From the NCBI RefSeq assembly GCF_900110655.1, contig NZ_FOEQ01000002.1, forward strand, positions 62,001 to 126,000: a DNA stretch of 64,000 nt, given 5' to 3'. The stretch is from Pseudomonas soli. Its GTDB lineage: Bacteria > Pseudomonadota > Gammaproteobacteria > Pseudomonadales > Pseudomonadaceae. The notes under the pieces were generated by a model. That model was not told the origin of the DNA, did no database searches, and saw only the letters and a list, made by a program, of their open reading frames with translations. Shown piece after piece: positions 9,209 to 17,379 of the stretch. Each line of letters starts with the position of its first letter. The first letter of the stretch is position 1. The translations under genes and the position numbers were made by a program.

Positions 9209-9769
9209 ATGACCGCGCTCGCCAGCAATGCCGCCCTGCTGATCATCGACATGCAGAACGGCATCAACCACCCTCGCCTGGGCCGTCGCAACAACCCCGA
9301 AGCCGAACAGCGCATCAGCGAACTACTGGCCTTTTGGCGCGCGAGCATGCGCCCGGTGGTGCACGTGCGGCATATCTCCCGCGATCCGGATTCGGTGTTC
9401 CGGCCAGGTCAGCCCGGCTGCGAGTTTCAACCCGCGTTCGTCCCGCAGGCTCACGAGGCCGTGTTTGAAAAACACCTGCCCGATGCTTTTTGCAACAGCG
9501 GCCTGGAACACTGGCTGCACCAGCGCGGCATTCATCAACTGGTCATCCTCGGCGTGGTCACCAACAACTCGGTGGAATCGACTGCACGCTCGGCGGGCAA
9601 CCTGGGGTTTGCAACGGTGGTGGTGGGCGACGCCTGCTACACCTTCGACCAGCGCGATCTGCAAGGCCGGCTGTGGTCGGCGGAGGATGTCCATGCCCTG
9701 GCCCTGAGCAACCTGGCCATGGACTATGCGCGCATTCTGGACAGCACGGCGGTGCTGGCCGCAGGCTGA
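9209..9769 (+). CDS. Isochorismatase-fold (cysteine hydrolase family) protein lacking the catalytic Cys
   Basis: The 186-residue protein has the family fold: IIDMQNG near the N terminus (Asp14), FEKHLPDAF (Lys88) and GVVTNNSVESTARSAGNLGF. In true cysteine hydrolases the last motif has Cys at the position taken here by Ser121, so Asp and Lys of the triad are kept but the nucleophile is changed. Some family members, such as EntB-type isochorismatases and YecD-like proteins, also lack this Cys. Amidase, isochorismatase-like or non-enzymatic roles are all open. The start follows AAGGAG with about 12 bases between. The 3' end abuts the convergent SH3 gene with no gap. Confidence 0.85.
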   Translation: MTALASNAALLIIDMQNGINHPRLGRRNNPEAEQRISELLAFWRASMRPVVHVRHISRDPDSVFRPGQPGCEFQPAFVPQAHEAVFEKHLPDAFCNSGLEHWLHQRGIHQLVILGVVTNNSVESTARSAGNLGFATVVVGDACYTFDQRDLQGRLWSAEDVHALALSNLAMDYARILDSTAVLAAG

Positions 9770-10123
9770 TCACGCCAGGGCGCGCAGCTTGGCCAGCGGC
9801 ACCCAGCCGAGCTCGCCATTGCTCACACGGCGGCACCAGGCCCAGCCATTCAAGGGGCGCAGGCTATCGAGCTGCTGGCCGGGGTCGACGTCCAGTTCAT
9901 GGGCCGAATAGGCTTCCAGCGCCCTGCCCCGGCCCACGCCCAGCCGCTCGATGAACTGGGCTGGCACCCAACCCGCTGCCTGGCCCTGGCAACTGCACAG
10001 GTACCAGTCCTCCCACTGCTCGTCGCCCTCATAGCGCTGGCCGATCTCCAGCAGCGTGCCACGGGCGAAAGTGATGGGCGCAGGGTACTCACTGCGATGT
10101 GTCTCGATCACGACGTACTTCAC
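9770..10123 (-). CDS. Tandem SH3-domain protein
   Basis: A 117-residue soluble protein made of two SH3-like barrels. The first (about residues 1-60) has the ALYDY-like strand near ITFARGTLLEIGQRYEG, then WYLCSCQGQAAGWVPAQFIE; the second (about 65-117) has DVDPGQQLDSLRPLNGWAWCRRVSNGELGWVPLAKL. The repeated GWVP is the usual SH3 motif. There is no signal peptide, so it is probably cytoplasmic and mediates binding. The partner is unknown. It converges exactly on the isochorismatase-fold gene. Confidence 0.75.
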   Translation of the reverse strand: MKYVVIETHRSEYPAPITFARGTLLEIGQRYEGDEQWEDWYLCSCQGQAAGWVPAQFIERLGVGRGRALEAYSAHELDVDPGQQLDSLRPLNGWAWCRRVSNGELGWVPLAKLRALA

Positions 10124-10170
10124 AGGCCTCTCCCTGGCTGCGAAAAGCGTCGATGCTAGACCAAGGGCCT

Positions 10171-10662
10171 CTACAGCACCATGACCATTTCATGCCAGGC
10201 CATGCCGCCATGGTCGGAAGCCGACGGGCGTACATAGGCGTAGCCCATCTTCTCGTACAACCCGACATGGCGCTCCTTGCACATCAGGTGGATGGTGGCC
10301 TTGCCGCGCTCGCGCATCTGCGCGACGAAGCGCGCCATCAACCGGCTGGCATGGCCCTGGCCCTGGTACGCGGGGTCGAGCACCACCGACATGATCACCA
10401 CATTGGGCGCCTGGGGGTCATGCCCGACCAGTTCCTTGAAAGCCTCGTCCGACATCACCACCTGGTCGGCGCAACCGCTGTTGATGAAGCCAATCACCTG
10501 GCCCTCGGTTTCCAGCACGAGAAAGCCTTCCGGATACTGGGCGATGCGCGTGGCGATCTTTTCCCGGGTGGCGGCTTCGTCGCCTTCATAGGCGCTGGTC
10601 TCGATCTGGTAGCAATGGTCCACGTCGCTGGAGGTGGCCTGGCGGAATGTCGGTGTGCTCAT
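10171..10662 (-). CDS. GNAT family N-acetyltransferase
   Basis: The 163-residue protein begins STPTFRQATSSDVDHCYQIE, a GNAT opening. The acetyl-CoA loop is in DPAYQGQGHASRLMARF (Q-x-x-G-x-G/A) near residues 105-120, and the ending GYAYVRPSASDHGGMAWHEMVM completes the fold. The frame is open to 10698, but I prefer the ATG at 10662 because the fold starts there. Neither start has a strong ribosome site. The substrate is unknown. Confidence 0.82.
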   Translation of the reverse strand: MSTPTFRQATSSDVDHCYQIETSAYEGDEAATREKIATRIAQYPEGFLVLETEGQVIGFINSGCADQVVMSDEAFKELVGHDPQAPNVVIMSVVLDPAYQGQGHASRLMARFVAQMRERGKATIHLMCKERHVGLYEKMGYAYVRPSASDHGGMAWHEMVMVL

Positions 10663-10740
10663 GGGCGGAATCCGGATAGCGGGAAACAGGGGCGACATCC
10701 TAACGGAAGTCGCCGCCCTGCTACAGGCTCGCCATGTCTC

Positions 10741-11445
10741 TTACACCGAACGGGTAATACCCCCATCGACCCGCAGGTTCTGCCCGGTGATGTAACCCGC
10801 GCCCTCGGAGGCAAGGAAGCTGACAGTGGCCGCGATCTCCTCGGCCTTGCCGTACCGCTCCATGGGAATCCGGCTACGGAACTCCTCCTTCTCCGGCAGG
10901 CTGTCGATGAAGCCTGGCAGTACGTTGTTCATGCGGATGTTCTCGGCCGCGTAACGGTCGGCGAACAGTTTGGTAAAGGCCGCGAGCCCGGCACGGAACA
11001 CGCCGGAGGTCGGGAACGCCGGATCCGGCTCGAAGGTGGCAAAGGTCGAGATATTGATGATGGTCCCGCCCTGCTGCCGCTGCATGATCGGGGTCACCAG
11101 GCGGGTCGGGCGCACCACGTTGAGGAAATACACCTCCATGCCTCGGTGCCAGTCCTCGTCGCTGAGCTCGAGCACCGGTGCACGCGGGCCATGCCCGGCG
11201 CTGTTGACCAGTACATCGATACGCCCCCATTGCTGCATCACGGTATCGACCAGACGCTGCAGGTCCTCTGCTGACTGGTTGGAGCCCGTCACACCGATGC
11301 CGCCCAGCTCGGCCGCCAGGGCCTCGCCCTTGCCCGAGGACGACAGGATCGCCACCCTGAAACCGTCGGCAGCCAGCCGCCGCGCAGCCTCCGCGCCCAT
11401 GCCACTGCCACCTGCGGTGATGATTGCCACTTTCTGAGAAGACAT
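10741..11445 (-). CDS. SDR family oxidoreductase with altered active site
   Basis: The 234-residue protein has the cofactor loop ITAGGSGMG (about residues 9-17), NSAG at 81-84 and the conserved Asn110, so it has the Rossmann fold of short-chain dehydrogenases. Ser133 in INISTF matches the catalytic serine. The YxxxK motif, however, reads SGVFR at 147-151, so the usual Tyr and Lys appear as Ser and Arg. The C-terminal GYITGQNLRVDGGITRSV is typical. The ATG at 11445 follows GGAAGGAG. A LysR gene starts 103 bp away on the other strand and probably controls it. It may be a divergent reductase or a non-catalytic relative. Confidence 0.83.
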   Translation of the reverse strand: MSSQKVAIITAGGSGMGAEAARRLAADGFRVAILSSSGKGEALAAELGGIGVTGSNQSAEDLQRLVDTVMQQWGRIDVLVNSAGHGPRAPVLELSDEDWHRGMEVYFLNVVRPTRLVTPIMQRQQGGTIINISTFATFEPDPAFPTSGVFRAGLAAFTKLFADRYAAENIRMNNVLPGFIDSLPEKEEFRSRIPMERYGKAEEIAATVSFLASEGAGYITGQNLRVDGGITRSV

Positions 11446-11548
11446 ATACCGCTCCTTCCGGGAGTTGATCAAGTGGGCCCATGAAGCCAGAATCCGGCTC
11501 AACGCACCAATCACGAATACTGGCAGCAGCCTGCAGGAAATCTACTGG

Positions 11549-12460
11549 ATGAGCGCGCCCAAGCGACGCAACGCCCCCGCCATCGTCAATCACCTGGTGG
11601 CCTTCGAGGCCGCCGCCCGCCTGGGCAGCTTCCGCGCTGCCGCCGACGAGCTGCATGTCACGCCGGGCGCGGTCGCCCAGCAGGTGCGCACCCTGGAAGA
11701 CAAGCTCGGCCGCCCCTTGTTCGAGCGCCTGCCCCGCGGCCTGCGGCCCAACCGGGACGGCGCCGACTACCTGGCCCGCGTGCGCCTGGCCCTGGAGATC
11801 ATCGAGGACGCCACCGGCGAACTGCTGGAGCGGGACAACCAGCGCGATCCGCAGCAGGTCCTGCTCAGCACCACCCCCGCCTTCGCCAGCCGCTGGCTGA
11901 TCCCACGCCTGGGGCGCCTGGCCGAGGCGCATCCGCAGGTGGCCCTGATGATCGACGCCTCCGACAGTACCCGCCCCCTGAGCGGCAAGGGTGCGGTGGA
12001 CCTGGCCGTGCGCTGGGGGGCGCCGCCCTTCGTCGAAGCCTACGCCCTGCCCCTGCTGCCCGGCGTGGCGGTGCCAGTGTGCGCGCCGGGGTTGCGCGGC
12101 GCGCACCCTTGGCGGCAAGCCGCGGATCTTGCGCACCACCCGCTGATCTCCGACAGCCACAACAACTGGAAGCGCTGGTTCGATCACTACGCGTTGCCCG
12201 GCGCACGCTTCAACGGTCCGGTGTTCTCGCAGACCATCCTCGCCATCGAGGCCGCCGAGCAAGGCATGGGCATCGCCCTGGTGCCCCGCCTGCTGGTGGA
12301 GAACGCGCTCAAGGCCGGGACCTTGGTGCTGGCCCTGGAAGGCCATGAATTGCACAGCGACGCTGGCTTCCACTTGCTGGCCAGCCATGCACCGCTGGCA
12401 GGCTCGGCCGCCGAGCAGGTGGTGCAGTGGTTGCAGATGCAAGCGAACAAGCAAGACTGA
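11549..12460 (+). CDS. LysR family regulator (GcvA-like)
   Basis: The 303-residue protein has a winged helix-turn-helix at about residues 12-70 (LVAFEAAARLGSFRAAADEL, then TPGAVAQQVRTLEDKLG) and a type 2 periplasmic-binding effector domain. The run GRPLFERLPRGLRPN and the later SDSHNNWKRWFDHYALP with GPVFSQTILAIEAAEQGMGIALVPR are typical of the GcvA-like branch. The ATG at 11549 follows CAGGAA by nine bases; an upstream start would read into the shared promoter with the SDR gene. Divergent placement suggests control of that gene. Confidence 0.88.
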   Translation: MSAPKRRNAPAIVNHLVAFEAAARLGSFRAAADELHVTPGAVAQQVRTLEDKLGRPLFERLPRGLRPNRDGADYLARVRLALEIIEDATGELLERDNQRDPQQVLLSTTPAFASRWLIPRLGRLAEAHPQVALMIDASDSTRPLSGKGAVDLAVRWGAPPFVEAYALPLLPGVAVPVCAPGLRGAHPWRQAADLAHHPLISDSHNNWKRWFDHYALPGARFNGPVFSQTILAIEAAEQGMGIALVPRLLVENALKAGTLVLALEGHELHSDAGFHLLASHAPLAGSAAEQVVQWLQMQANKQD

Positions 12461-12990
12461 GCCTGTATCGCCCCACGCGACGGCACTTGGCCTGAGGGCG
12501 GCGCGGTCGGAGTGGGAGCAACTGTCTTGAAGGGAGTTTTTTAGAAAGATCCTTTCAGACATAGCTTCGCCAGCGACACCCTCCGGCCGACGCCTATGCC
12601 AAGCGCTTCACCGGCAAGTACGCCTATCGCCTGGTGAGCGGCGGGATCGGCCACAACCTGCCGCAGGAAGCGCCTGAGGCGTTCGTCAAGGCGGTGGTGG
12701 ATGCGGACCATCTATAGGGGTAATTGCAACATATCGTTTCAGTAGCGCGTGTCGGGTGCCGGGATGCTCGCATTATCGCTACAACCGGTCTTTTGCGCGG
12801 CAGGCCTTGTATTTCGGGGCCTGCCGCAAAATGCGCGGAAGCATCCCGAAACAGTCACCCAAACCATCTTGTAAGACGCCTCTTTCGTCTCCGTAGGACG
12901 TTTCTACGGGATTGTGAGCCTGTGTATGAATAATCAGTATTGGCGGGAGAATTGAGCTGATACCGTCGAGCCTCACTTACAACGGCACGG
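12461..12990. other. Intergenic region with gene remnant and hairpin
   Basis: This gap holds the remnant of a hydrolase gene (12565-12717, listed separately) and a perfect 10-bp hairpin, GCGGCAGGCC at 12797-12806 with GGCCTGCCGC at 12818-12827. The stem is preceded by TTTT and followed by AAAA, so it is not a classical terminator in either direction. No intact gene is visible. Confidence 0.55.
12565..12717 (+). pseudogene. Alpha/beta hydrolase gene remnant (3' end)
   Basis: An open stretch without a usable start ends in TAG at 12715-12717. Its translation, including YAKRFTGKYAYRLVSGGIGH followed by NLPQEAPEAFVKAVVDADHL, matches the C-terminal end of alpha/beta hydrolases, where the histidine in GIGHN completes the triad. 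A stop at 12562-12564 closes the frame upstream and no nucleophile elbow is present, so only about 50 codons survive. It is probably the tail of a deleted gene. Confidence 0.65.
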
Positions 12991-13200
12991 ATGCCCACGA
13001 CCAACGAGTACAGCATGGACAACTACGACAGCTCGGCACTTGGACTGCAAAAATGCCTGTTGAACCTGCGAAGAGATCATGCCCGAATGAAGGCGTCAGG
13101 AGAGCTGGAAAGAGCGGCGATACTGGCGCAGGTGATCGGGCGGATGGAACAGGGATTGAAGGAGGCTTCCCAGGGGAGGAAGCCCGAGACGTTGCAGTGA
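12991..13200 (+). CDS. Small helical protein of unknown function
   Basis: A 69-residue frame (61 residues if the second ATG at 13015 is used). The part from ALGLQKCLLNLRRDHARMKA to ILAQVIGRMEQGLKEA is predicted by eye to be two amphipathic helices, and the charge balance looks protein-like. Neither ATG has a clear ribosome site. I recognise no family and no partner gene, so it could also be a chance frame. Confidence 0.45.
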   Translation: MPTTNEYSMDNYDSSALGLQKCLLNLRRDHARMKASGELERAAILAQVIGRMEQGLKEASQGRKPETLQ

Positions 13201-13731
13201 AGTGATACCCGGCAAATGGCGATGGGTATGCGGTGTGCTCCGGGCTCCCCATCGCTCAGCCCCGAAGCAGGGTCAACAGCCAGCCGGCATTGCCGAAGGC
13301 GCTCGCAGACCAACGTTCAAGTTCCACGGTACGTCGCCCTCATGGCTTAGCTGAAGCCCGCTTCGCCGCGGTTCAGCGGAGGGCGCGGCCTCGGCCTGCT
13401 CCTCTGTTCCCTGGGCACACATGCCTCCCGAGGGCGGCGGTCATGCCAGAAAGCATTTTTTGCTGGATTGTTTCAATCGAACGGGTTGTTGCAACACAGA
13501 ACGATCAGACCCCTCCATGCGTTCATGCGCACGCGCCATGCCTGATTTCGGGGCGTTTTTCTATCTCAATGATCAGCTCAAGCGCCGAATCGGCTTGTTA
13601 TTTCAAAGACCTCGGGTGATTTGGTACAGACTATGCAAACGTTTGCTCCAAACCTTTGAGCGAACAATCGCTGCAGCTTTCGCCACATCGCAGCCTCCAG
13701 GGGCTTACCACTGCATGAACAAGGATTTTCA
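13201..13731. other. Long leader region upstream of tsx
   Basis: No gene is supported in these 531 bp. Base composition drops toward AT near 13590-13660, where the operator-like palindrome and the tsx promoter probably lie. The open frames crossing it have unlikely residue composition. Confidence 0.5.
13635..13646. promoter_or_regulatory. LacI-family-type operator (GCAAACGTTTGC)
   Basis: A perfect 12-bp palindrome with central CpG, GCAAACGTTTGC, lies 86 bp before the tsx start. The central AACGTT and half-site spacing match operators of PurR/CytR/RbsR-type regulators. Since the next gene is a nucleoside channel, control by a nucleoside- or purine-responsive LacI-family repressor is inferred. 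Confidence 0.6.
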
Positions 13732-14688
13732 ATGCACCGACCGTCTTTACCCGCAACCGCCCACTTCTCCCTGCCTGCCAAACTGCTACTGGGCGCTGTT
13801 ACGGGACTACTCAGCGTCACCACCCAGGCCCAAGACAATCCCGCAAGCGAGTCGGCCCAGGGCGAGACCTTGAGCCCGGCCGCCGCGCCTGCCAAATCGG
13901 GCCCCTATCTGTCGGACTGGTACAACCAGAACTTCACCCTGATCGGCACCAAGGACATCAGTTTCGGCCCCCGCCCGGTCGATGATATCTACCTCGAATA
14001 CGAGTACTTCGGCCGCAGGGGGCCGTTCGAGCTGTACGGCTACATCGACATCCCGAAGATCCTCGACATCGGCAACAGCCATGACAAAGGCGCGTGGGAC
14101 CACGGCTCACCGTTGTTCATGGAGCATGAGCCGCGGATCTCCATCGACTACCTGGCCGGACGCAGCCTGGCCGTCGGCCCGTTCAAGGAGTGGTACCTAG
14201 CCTTCGACTGGATCTACGACCACGGCAGCAACAGCGCCAACCGTGCCAATACCCTCTTCAGCGGCCTGGGCACCGACATCGACACCCATTCGCGGGTCAA
14301 CCTGTCGGCCAACTTCTACGGCCGCTACCAGTGGGAAAACTATGGCGCCAGCAACGAGTATTCGTGGGACGGTTACCGGGCCCAGCTCAAGTACATCGTG
14401 CCCCTTGGCAAGTTCGACAACGGCGCCTCGCTGACCTATATCGGTTTCACCAACTTCGATTTCGGCTCGGACCTGCACAAGGACAACCCCAACCGCACGG
14501 CCAATGCCACGGTATCCACCAACGTGTTGCTGTACGCCTTCACTCACCTGCGCTTCACCCTGGTGGGCCGTCATTTCCACAATGGCGGCAACTGGCAGGA
14601 CGGCAGCCAGCTGAATTTCGGCGACGGCGATTTCCGCGGTCGGTCCGATGGTTGGGGGTATTACGCCGGGGTTGGTTACCAGTTCTGA
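13732..14688 (+). CDS. tsx: Nucleoside-specific outer-membrane channel, Tsx family
   Basis: The 318-residue protein opens with a signal peptide (about residues 1-34, ending TTQAQ) and a Pro/Ala-rich linker, then a beta-barrel ending in the terminal aromatic GVGYQF. Runs shared with E. coli Tsx include YLSDWYNQ, DIYLEYEYF, HGSPLFMEHEPR, GPFKEWYLA, GLGTDIDT, YQWENYGASNE, YIGFTNFDFGSDL and ELNFG-type near the end, so the assignment is firm. It lets nucleosides cross the outer membrane. The start follows AAGGA. A LacI-type palindrome upstream suggests induction by nucleosides. No nucleoside catabolic genes adjoin it. Confidence 0.9.
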   Translation: MHRPSLPATAHFSLPAKLLLGAVTGLLSVTTQAQDNPASESAQGETLSPAAAPAKSGPYLSDWYNQNFTLIGTKDISFGPRPVDDIYLEYEYFGRRGPFELYGYIDIPKILDIGNSHDKGAWDHGSPLFMEHEPRISIDYLAGRSLAVGPFKEWYLAFDWIYDHGSNSANRANTLFSGLGTDIDTHSRVNLSANFYGRYQWENYGASNEYSWDGYRAQLKYIVPLGKFDNGASLTYIGFTNFDFGSDLHKDNPNRTANATVSTNVLLYAFTHLRFTLVGRHFHNGGNWQDGSQLNFGDGDFRGRSDGWGYYAGVGYQF

Positions 14689-14785
14689 TTACTTGGGCCA
14701 TGGAGGCCTACCCTGCTACACGGAGCGATGCCGAGCAGTGGATTTGCACGGGCGTTGTAGAATCTTTGACTAGATGAGGTGAGCC

Positions 14786-15601
14786 ATGTTGGATTTACCC
14801 TACACATCGAGCATCGAAGGCAACACCGTCAGATGGGGAAAAATAGGCACAGGCGCGCCGCTGGTCGCCATCCATGGCACCCCTTTCTCTTCGCAGGTCT
14901 GGAGGCGCGTCATACCGCACCTCACTGACCGCAGAACCGTGTATTACTTCGACCTGGTTGGCTATGGCCTGTCTGAAATGCGGGAGGGCCAGGACGTTTC
15001 ACTGGCGATTCAGAACAACGTCATGACTGCGCTTTTCGAGGAGTGGGGCATCGAGCGCCCCGACGTCCTGGCCCATGATTTTGGCGGCGCTACAGCGCTG
15101 CGCGCGTACTACCTGAACGGTCTGCGCTATGCATCCCTCACCATTTTTGATGCCGTAGCCCTGGCACCCTGGGGCTCTCCTTTTGTTCAGCATGTCCGTC
15201 AATATGAGGCCGCCTTTTCCGGGATGCCCGACTACATGCACCGCGCGCTACTGGCCGCCTATCTGCAAACCTCTGCGGCCAATCCCCTCAGTGACGAAGC
15301 CCTGCAGGTTTACAGCGCACCATGGCTGGGGCCGATTGGCCAGGCGGCCTTTTACCGACAGATCGCACAGATGGATCAGGTCTATACCGAGGAAATTGAA
15401 CCGCTTTACGGGAAGCTGGATTGCCCCGTGTCGGTGCTTTGGGGCTCGGAGGACGCCTGGATTCCCTATTCCCAAGGGGAGCGTCTTGCTGGGCTTATCT
15501 CCCAACAGCCCTGCGTCCGAGTGGAGAACTCAGGCCATCTGATGCAAGAAGACAGGCCGGAAGCGATTGTGGCGGCGGTTTTGAAGCAGATTGGCCTCTG
15601 A
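14786..15601 (+). CDS. Alpha/beta hydrolase, Asp-nucleophile (dehalogenase/epoxide hydrolase-like)
   Basis: The 271-residue protein has the oxyanion motif HGTP (His30), the nucleophile elbow AHDFGG with Asp98, and His251 in ENSGHLMQEDRPE. An Asp at the elbow is typical of haloalkane dehalogenases and epoxide hydrolases, whereas lipases and esterases have Ser. The second dehalogenase stabilising residue after the nucleophile is Phe99, which does not fit the Trp of true dehalogenases. The substrate is unknown. The ATG follows GAGGTGAGCC. A cupin gene follows in the same direction after about 110 bp. Confidence 0.83.
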   Translation: MLDLPYTSSIEGNTVRWGKIGTGAPLVAIHGTPFSSQVWRRVIPHLTDRRTVYYFDLVGYGLSEMREGQDVSLAIQNNVMTALFEEWGIERPDVLAHDFGGATALRAYYLNGLRYASLTIFDAVALAPWGSPFVQHVRQYEAAFSGMPDYMHRALLAAYLQTSAANPLSDEALQVYSAPWLGPIGQAAFYRQIAQMDQVYTEEIEPLYGKLDCPVSVLWGSEDAWIPYSQGERLAGLISQQPCVRVENSGHLMQEDRPEAIVAAVLKQIGL

Positions 15602-15709
15602 GACAGGTTCGCTGGGCTGTCTGTATGTTCAAATTCCCAGCGGTCTGTGCCTATCGGCAGAGCGACTTCATCGGTACGGTTCAGGCCTCACTGTTTCTAC
15701 GAGGTTGTC

Positions 15710-16039
15710 ATGGACCTGACAGCAATCCCGTTTGGCACCACGGACTGGTCAAAGATCGATCCCGTCGCTTATCCGGGCGAGAACGGTACGGCGTATTGGC
15801 GTACCTGTCTGTTTGGGGAGGTTCGGGTTCGATGGGTTGAGTACACCCCTGGATATGTGGCCGATCATTGGTGCCGGAAGGGGCATATTCTGTTTTGCCT
15901 GGAAGGTCGACTGGACACTGAGCTGGAGGATGGTCGGACTTTCACCCTGCAGCCGGGCATGAGCTATCAGGTGGGCGACAATGCGGAGGCGCACCGGTCA
16001 TCGACGACTATCGGAGCCAAGCTCTTCATTGTGGATTAA
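15710..16039 (+). CDS. DHCW-type cupin protein
   Basis: A 109-residue single-domain cupin. The metal-site region reads YVADHWCRKGHILFCLEGRL, which holds the family's Asp-His-Trp-Cys set and the usual G-x-L/I-x-x-x-x-EG turn, and the second cupin motif is PGMSYQVGDNAEAHRSST. The ending GAKLFIVD is characteristic. These small cupins have no established reaction. The ATG at 15710 lies after CGAGG; longer starts lack family likeness. Confidence 0.8.
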   Translation: MDLTAIPFGTTDWSKIDPVAYPGENGTAYWRTCLFGEVRVRWVEYTPGYVADHWCRKGHILFCLEGRLDTELEDGRTFTLQPGMSYQVGDNAEAHRSSTTIGAKLFIVD

Positions 16040-16228
16040 ACAGATGGCTCTGATTGCACAGCGGGTGGAGCTGGCGCGCAACGGTGCTAACGACAAAATC
16101 ATTTGCAGAATGCAATCAGGCTGGGTGGTGATGAAAACCTGAGGATCAACTGTGAAATTCTTGGATTCCGGGTCCTTAACTGCTCGTCCCTCCAAGAACG
16201 TCCTCCTGGACAATCCCCCCCAGAAACG

Positions 16229-16260
16229 CAAAAAGCCCTGACATTGTCAGGGCTTCAAAA
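16229..16260 (-). terminator. Terminator of tRNA-Ser
   Basis: On the minus strand a perfect stem (AGCCCTGACA with its complement TGTCAGGGCT) is followed by a T-run, directly after the tRNA 3' end. Confidence 0.85.
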
Positions 16261-16261
16261 A

Positions 16262-16349
16262 TGGCGGAAGCGTAGAGATTCGAACTCTAGGATAGTTGCC
16301 CATCGACGGTTTTCAAGACCGTTGCCTTAAACCACTCGGCCACGCTTCC
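16262..16349 (-). tRNA. tRNA-Ser (anticodon UGA)
   Basis: Read on the minus strand the gene begins GGAAGCGTGGCCGAGTGG and ends with a matching CGCTTCC stem, discriminator G and an encoded CCA at 16262-16264. The anticodon arm is ACGGT-CTTGAAA-ACCGT, giving anticodon UGA. The long variable arm (about 88 nt in all) is typical of serine tRNAs. It decodes UCA and related serine codons. It is a single gene with its own terminator. Confidence 0.95.
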
Positions 16350-16495
16350 AGCTGTTTTGCGGCGGCAATAATACCTTAATGTAACAAGCTGTCAAACTCT
16401 CTGTGTCGCGGCTTGCGACAGCTCTGATATGCTCTGCACTATACGTTCCACTACCGCAGGTCTCGGACCGCGGTCTCACCCCAAAGGAGTGCGCC

Positions 16496-17167
16496 ATGCG
16501 CGAACAGGATTACGCCGTCCAACACGGCCAGCAGGTCGAGCAGCAGGAGGTCAGCAAGGTCCTGCGCAACACGTACAGCCTGCTGGCCCTTACCCTCGCC
16601 TTCAGCGGCATCATGGCCTTCGTCGCCCAGCAGATGCGTGTCGGCTACCCGAACATCTTCGTGGTGCTGATCGGCTTCTACGGCCTGTTCTTCCTCACCA
16701 ACAAGCTGCGTGACTCGGCCTGGGGCCTGGTGTCCACCTTCGCCCTCACCGGCTTCATGGGCTTCATCCTCGGCCCGATCCTCAACCGCTACCTGGGCAT
16801 GGCCGGTGGCGCCGAAGTGGTCAGCTCGGCCTTCGCCATGACCGCCCTGGTGTTCGGCGGCCTGTCGGCCTACGTGCTGATCACCCGCAAGGACATGAGC
16901 TTCCTCAGCGGCTTCATCACCGCCGGCTTCTTCGTCCTGCTGGGTGCCGTGGTGGCCAGCTTCTTCTTCCAGATCAGCGGCCTGCAACTGGCGATCAGCG
17001 CTGGCTTCGTGCTGTTCTCGTCGGTCTGCATCCTGTTCCAGACCAGCGCCATCATCCATGGCGGCGAGCGCAACTACATCATGGCTACCATCAGCCTGTA
17101 CGTGTCGATCTACAACCTGTTCGTCAGCCTGCTGCAACTGTTTGGCATCATGGGCCGCGACGACTGA
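16496..17167 (+). CDS. yccA: Bax inhibitor-1 family membrane protein YccA
   Basis: The 223-residue protein has a 35-residue polar N terminus (MREQDYAVQHGQQVEQQEVS) and then seven membrane segments, ending GIMGRDD. YccA of E. coli is a substrate and modulator of the FtsH membrane protease, and the same role is inferred. The ATG follows AAAGGAG at good spacing; the longer frame to 16403 reads into the promoter. A strong terminator follows the gene. Confidence 0.9.
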   Translation: MREQDYAVQHGQQVEQQEVSKVLRNTYSLLALTLAFSGIMAFVAQQMRVGYPNIFVVLIGFYGLFFLTNKLRDSAWGLVSTFALTGFMGFILGPILNRYLGMAGGAEVVSSAFAMTALVFGGLSAYVLITRKDMSFLSGFITAGFFVLLGAVVASFFFQISGLQLAISAGFVLFSSVCILFQTSAIIHGGERNYIMATISLYVSIYNLFVSLLQLFGIMGRDD

Positions 17168-17192
17168 TCGAATCGGTTGCCAGCGCCACAGG

Positions 17193-17218
17193 AAAAGCCC
17201 GCTTCGGCGGGCTTTTTC
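17193..17218 (+). terminator. Terminator after yccA
   Basis: Stem AAAGCCCGC with GCGGGCTTT around a TTCG loop, followed by a T-run. Confidence 0.9.
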
Positions 17219-17379
17219 GTGCCCGCTGAACCGCGGCGGGCACCTCACAAACATTGACTCAAAAGTCAGCTTATTAGCGCCTTCCTCCGCGATTGTGCGC
17301 CCATCGTGCTTGCCTCTACCGCAATGGCCGTTCTGCCCGTAGAATGCGCTCCTTTTTCCTTCCGGGGCGGCATTTTCCC

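Noticed and set aside
12797..12827. Rho-independent terminator
   Set aside because: The stem is perfect, but T's precede and A's follow it, so neither strand has the required T-run after the stem.
13233..13619. 128-codon plus frame upstream of tsx
   Set aside because: Unlikely composition, no ribosome site, overlaps the presumed control region.
15641..15656. CTG-N10-CAG match (SOS box)
   Set aside because: The inner bases do not fit (ends GCAG instead of ACAG, GC-rich core), and the neighbour is a cupin gene; likely chance.
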